NCBI GenBank assembly: GCA_964486555.1
Contig: CAZANP010000072.1
Span: 1 to 7,690 of the forward strand
From: 4484-232 sp964486555
Lineage (GTDB): Bacteria; Thermotogota; Thermotogae; Thermotogales; Thermotogaceae
Direction: 5' to 3'
DNA: 7,690 bases
Shown: positions 6,958 to 7,690 of the stretch, one piece after another
How positions within the stretch are numbered: position 1 is the first letter of the stretch
Layout of the letters: each line of letters begins with the position of its first letter
Notes under the pieces: generated by a model
The model's database searches: none
Told to the model about the DNA's origin: nothing
Seen by the model: the letters and a program-made list of their open reading frames with translations, nothing else
Position numbers and translations under genes: made by a program

Positions 6958-7612
6958 TCTTGTTTCCTCCTTTCTCCTTTTCCTTCAGTAACTTCTTCAG
7001 ATACTCCAGCGTTTTGACTATGTGAATCCTCATCTTCTCTTCTGCACACTTCGGATCTCTTTTTTTGAAACAATCGAGGATTTCCATGTGTTCCGGGAAA
7101 GTTTCTTGAGGTGGTCTTATGAGCCCCTTTATGAGGCATCTTGCAAGCACCCCGGAACGGATCGCGATATCTCTAAGCTCTTTATTAGGGCATATCTCCG
7201 CAAGGAAAGTGTGGAAAGTGTTATCGACCTTTCTGTACTCCTCCTGAGGATTTTCAGATTTCAAGGCCGATTCGAACATGTTTCTGAACATCTCGATCTG
7301 AGCGTCCGTTATTATGGGTGTTACATACCTGCAGACGAGTTTTTCGACGAACTCTCTTATCTCGTAGATGTGAACCATCTCTTCGAGAGTGAATTCCCTA
7401 ACGAATATCCTGCCCTTGCTGTTTCGAACGACGAGCCCATCGCTTTCGAGTTGTCTCAAAGCGTGCATGACGGGAGTTCTGCTTATTCCCAATGTTTTTG
7501 CGAGCTCATCCTGAACCAGTTGCTCTCCAGGTTTGAAATCGCCGTTCAGTATCATCTCTTTTATTCGCTCGTAAGCTTGTTCCGACAGCGTAACCTTTCT
7601 TATGAATGACAA
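6947..7612 (-). CDS. GntR-family transcriptional regulator with FCD ligand-binding domain
   Basis: This 221-residue regulator has a winged helix-turn-helix at about 8-72 and an all-helical FCD effector domain at about 75-205. The FCD metal set is complete: Asp130 and His134 (VDNTFH), His175 (PEHMEIL) and His197 (MRIHIV), so it probably binds a metal that helps hold a small carboxylate- or sugar-like ligand, as in the zinc-binding FCD regulators. The recognition helix reads SRTPVMHALRQLE at 44-56, where the family nearly always has an Arg-Glu pair; here these are Met49-His50. The TTG at 7610-7612 is chosen as start because GAGGTGA (7618-7624) lies 5 bases before it and the domain begins soon after. 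A further upstream TTG at 7663 would translate the repeat array. It is the first gene of the operon, directly behind a repeated palindromic site, so autoregulation and control of the whole operon by release on ligand binding are likely but inferred. Confidence 0.92.
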   Translation of the reverse strand: MSFIRKVTLSEQAYERIKEMILNGDFKPGEQLVQDELAKTLGISRTPVMHALRQLESDGLVVRNSKGRIFVREFTLEEMVHIYEIREFVEKLVCRYVTPIITDAQIEMFRNMFESALKSENPQEEYRKVDNTFHTFLAEICPNKELRDIAIRSGVLARCLIKGLIRPPQETFPEHMEILDCFKKRDPKCAEEKMRIHIVKTLEYLKKLLKEKEKGGNKNGS

Positions 7613-7617
7613 TTTTA

Positions 7618-7624
7618 TCACCTC
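7618..7624 (-). promoter_or_regulatory. Ribosome binding site of the GntR gene, fixing a TTG start
   Basis: GAGGTGA, a strong match to the anti-Shine-Dalgarno sequence, lies 5 bases before the TTG at 7610-7612. It rules out the upstream TTG at 7663, which has no such site and would translate the repeat array. Confidence 0.8.
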
Positions 7625-7626
7625 GA

Positions 7627-7661
7627 TGTATACTGTATTCTGTATACTGTATACAGAATAC
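7627..7661 (-). repeat. Five tandem 7-base units (GTATACA type) upstream of the regulator
   Basis: Read on the minus strand, five 7-base units follow one another without gaps: GTATTCT at 7655-7661, GTATACA at 7648-7654, GTATACA at 7641-7647, GAATACA at 7634-7640 and GTATACA at 7627-7633. Three units are identical. The variants differ at one or two positions. Each unit contains GTATAC or a near match, itself a palindrome of the type recognised by many FadR-subfamily GntR proteins, so the array offers several overlapping half-sites. It ends two bases before the ribosome binding site of the regulator gene. Confidence 0.9.
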
Positions 7662-7662
7662 A
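7634..7662. promoter_or_regulatory. Perfect 29-bp inverted repeat, probable operator of the GntR regulator
   Basis: Two 14-base arms, TGTATTCTGTATAC and GTATACAGAATACA on the minus strand, are separated by one base and are perfectly complementary. The site lies within the tandem array in the leader of the operon, 22 bases upstream of the TTG start. GTATAC-centred palindromes are usual operators for GntR/FCD regulators, so binding by the product of the adjacent gene is the simplest reading. If it is transcribed, the same sequence could also form an AU-rich hairpin just before the ribosome binding site. Confidence 0.75.
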
Positions 7663-7690
7663 ATAATAGTATATATCAACAATCATGAAA
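7648..7690 (-). promoter_or_regulatory. Candidate operon promoter, AT-rich, overlapping the operator
   Basis: The region before the array is AT-rich and holds promoter-like words, but no clean pair. TATTAT at 7663-7668 is a good -10 match that directly abuts the inverted repeat; its best -35 partner, TTTCAT at 7685-7690, is poor and at the window edge. TTGATA at 7674-7679 is a good -35 match, but the nearest reasonable -10 words, TGTATA (7650-7655, spacing 18) and TATACA (7648-7653, spacing 20), are weak and lie inside the array. In either case a protein bound to the array would cover the start of transcription. Confidence 0.35.

Larger units (their letters stand above)
2..7612 (-). other. 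Nine-gene operon for uptake and phosphorylation of a sugar-like compound
   Basis: All nine genes point the same way. Spacings in order are: an 11-base overlap, then gaps of 12, 13, 29, 15, 13, 28 and 18 bases. None leaves room for a separate promoter or a terminator hairpin, and the only convincing regulatory region precedes the first gene. The content (regulator, two sugar TIM barrels, cupin, complete TTT transporter, two kinase subunits) forms one functional set. The last gene ends at the window edge, so the operon may continue to the left. Confidence 0.85.

Noticed and set aside
7022..7609. 195-codon open frame on the plus strand opposite the GntR gene
   Set aside because: It is fully antisense to a well-supported regulator with intact domains, shows no recognisable domain, and reflects codon bias of the real gene.
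7627..7662. CRISPR array or insertion-sequence end
   Set aside because: The units are seven bases, contiguous and without spacers, and no transposase or cas gene is present; an operator array fits better.
7613..7663. 17-residue N-terminal extension of the GntR regulator from an upstream TTG
   Set aside because: It would translate the repeat array; the TTG at 7612 has an ideal ribosome site and the domain begins immediately after it.

Overview
The window reads as one tightly packed operon, entirely on the minus strand, running from a regulatory region at the right edge (about 7613-7690) to position 2. Gene order in the direction of transcription is: GntR/FCD regulator, a xylose/rhamnose-isomerase-like TIM barrel, a second (epimerase/IolE-like) TIM barrel, a small cupin, the three parts of a tripartite tricarboxylate-type transporter (tctC, tctB, tctA), and the two subunits of a dihydroxyacetone-kinase-type ketose kinase (dhaK, dhaL). 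All nine genes look intact. Gaps are 12-28 bases, or the genes overlap, and nearly every gene has a GGAGG- or GGGGG-type ribosome binding site. No stretch over 300 bases lacks a gene, and no RNA gene, mobile element, CRISPR array or terminator was seen.

The organism is probably a thermophilic bacterium of the Thermotoga type. This is inferred from Lys/Glu-rich proteins, frequent AGA/AGG arginine codons, very compact gene packing, strong Shine-Dalgarno sites, a TTG start, and a moderate GC content. It is not proven by any marker gene here.

Right edge (7613-7690): the regulator is preceded by five tandem copies of a 7-base unit (GTATACA and variants). The array contains a perfect 29-bp inverted repeat and stops two bases before the ribosome binding site. 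It is a strong candidate for the regulator's own operator. Genes at 6947-5128: regulator, then two metal-dependent sugar enzymes. Genes at 5114-3184: cupin, periplasmic binding protein and small membrane subunit. Genes at 3170-2: large membrane subunit and the kinase.

Proposed joint role (inference): a small sugar or sugar-like compound is captured by TctC and imported by TctAB. The isomerase-like TIM barrel converts an aldose to a ketose, and the second TIM barrel epimerises or otherwise rearranges it. DhaKL then phosphorylates the ketose. The regulator senses the substrate or an intermediate. The next step (an aldolase or phosphate isomerase) is not in the window. The substrate cannot be named from sequence alone. 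The combination of a TTT transporter, two TIM-barrel sugar enzymes, a cupin that has lost its metal histidines, and a DhaKL pair with no DhaM partner in view does not match a pathway I can name, and is the main item of interest.
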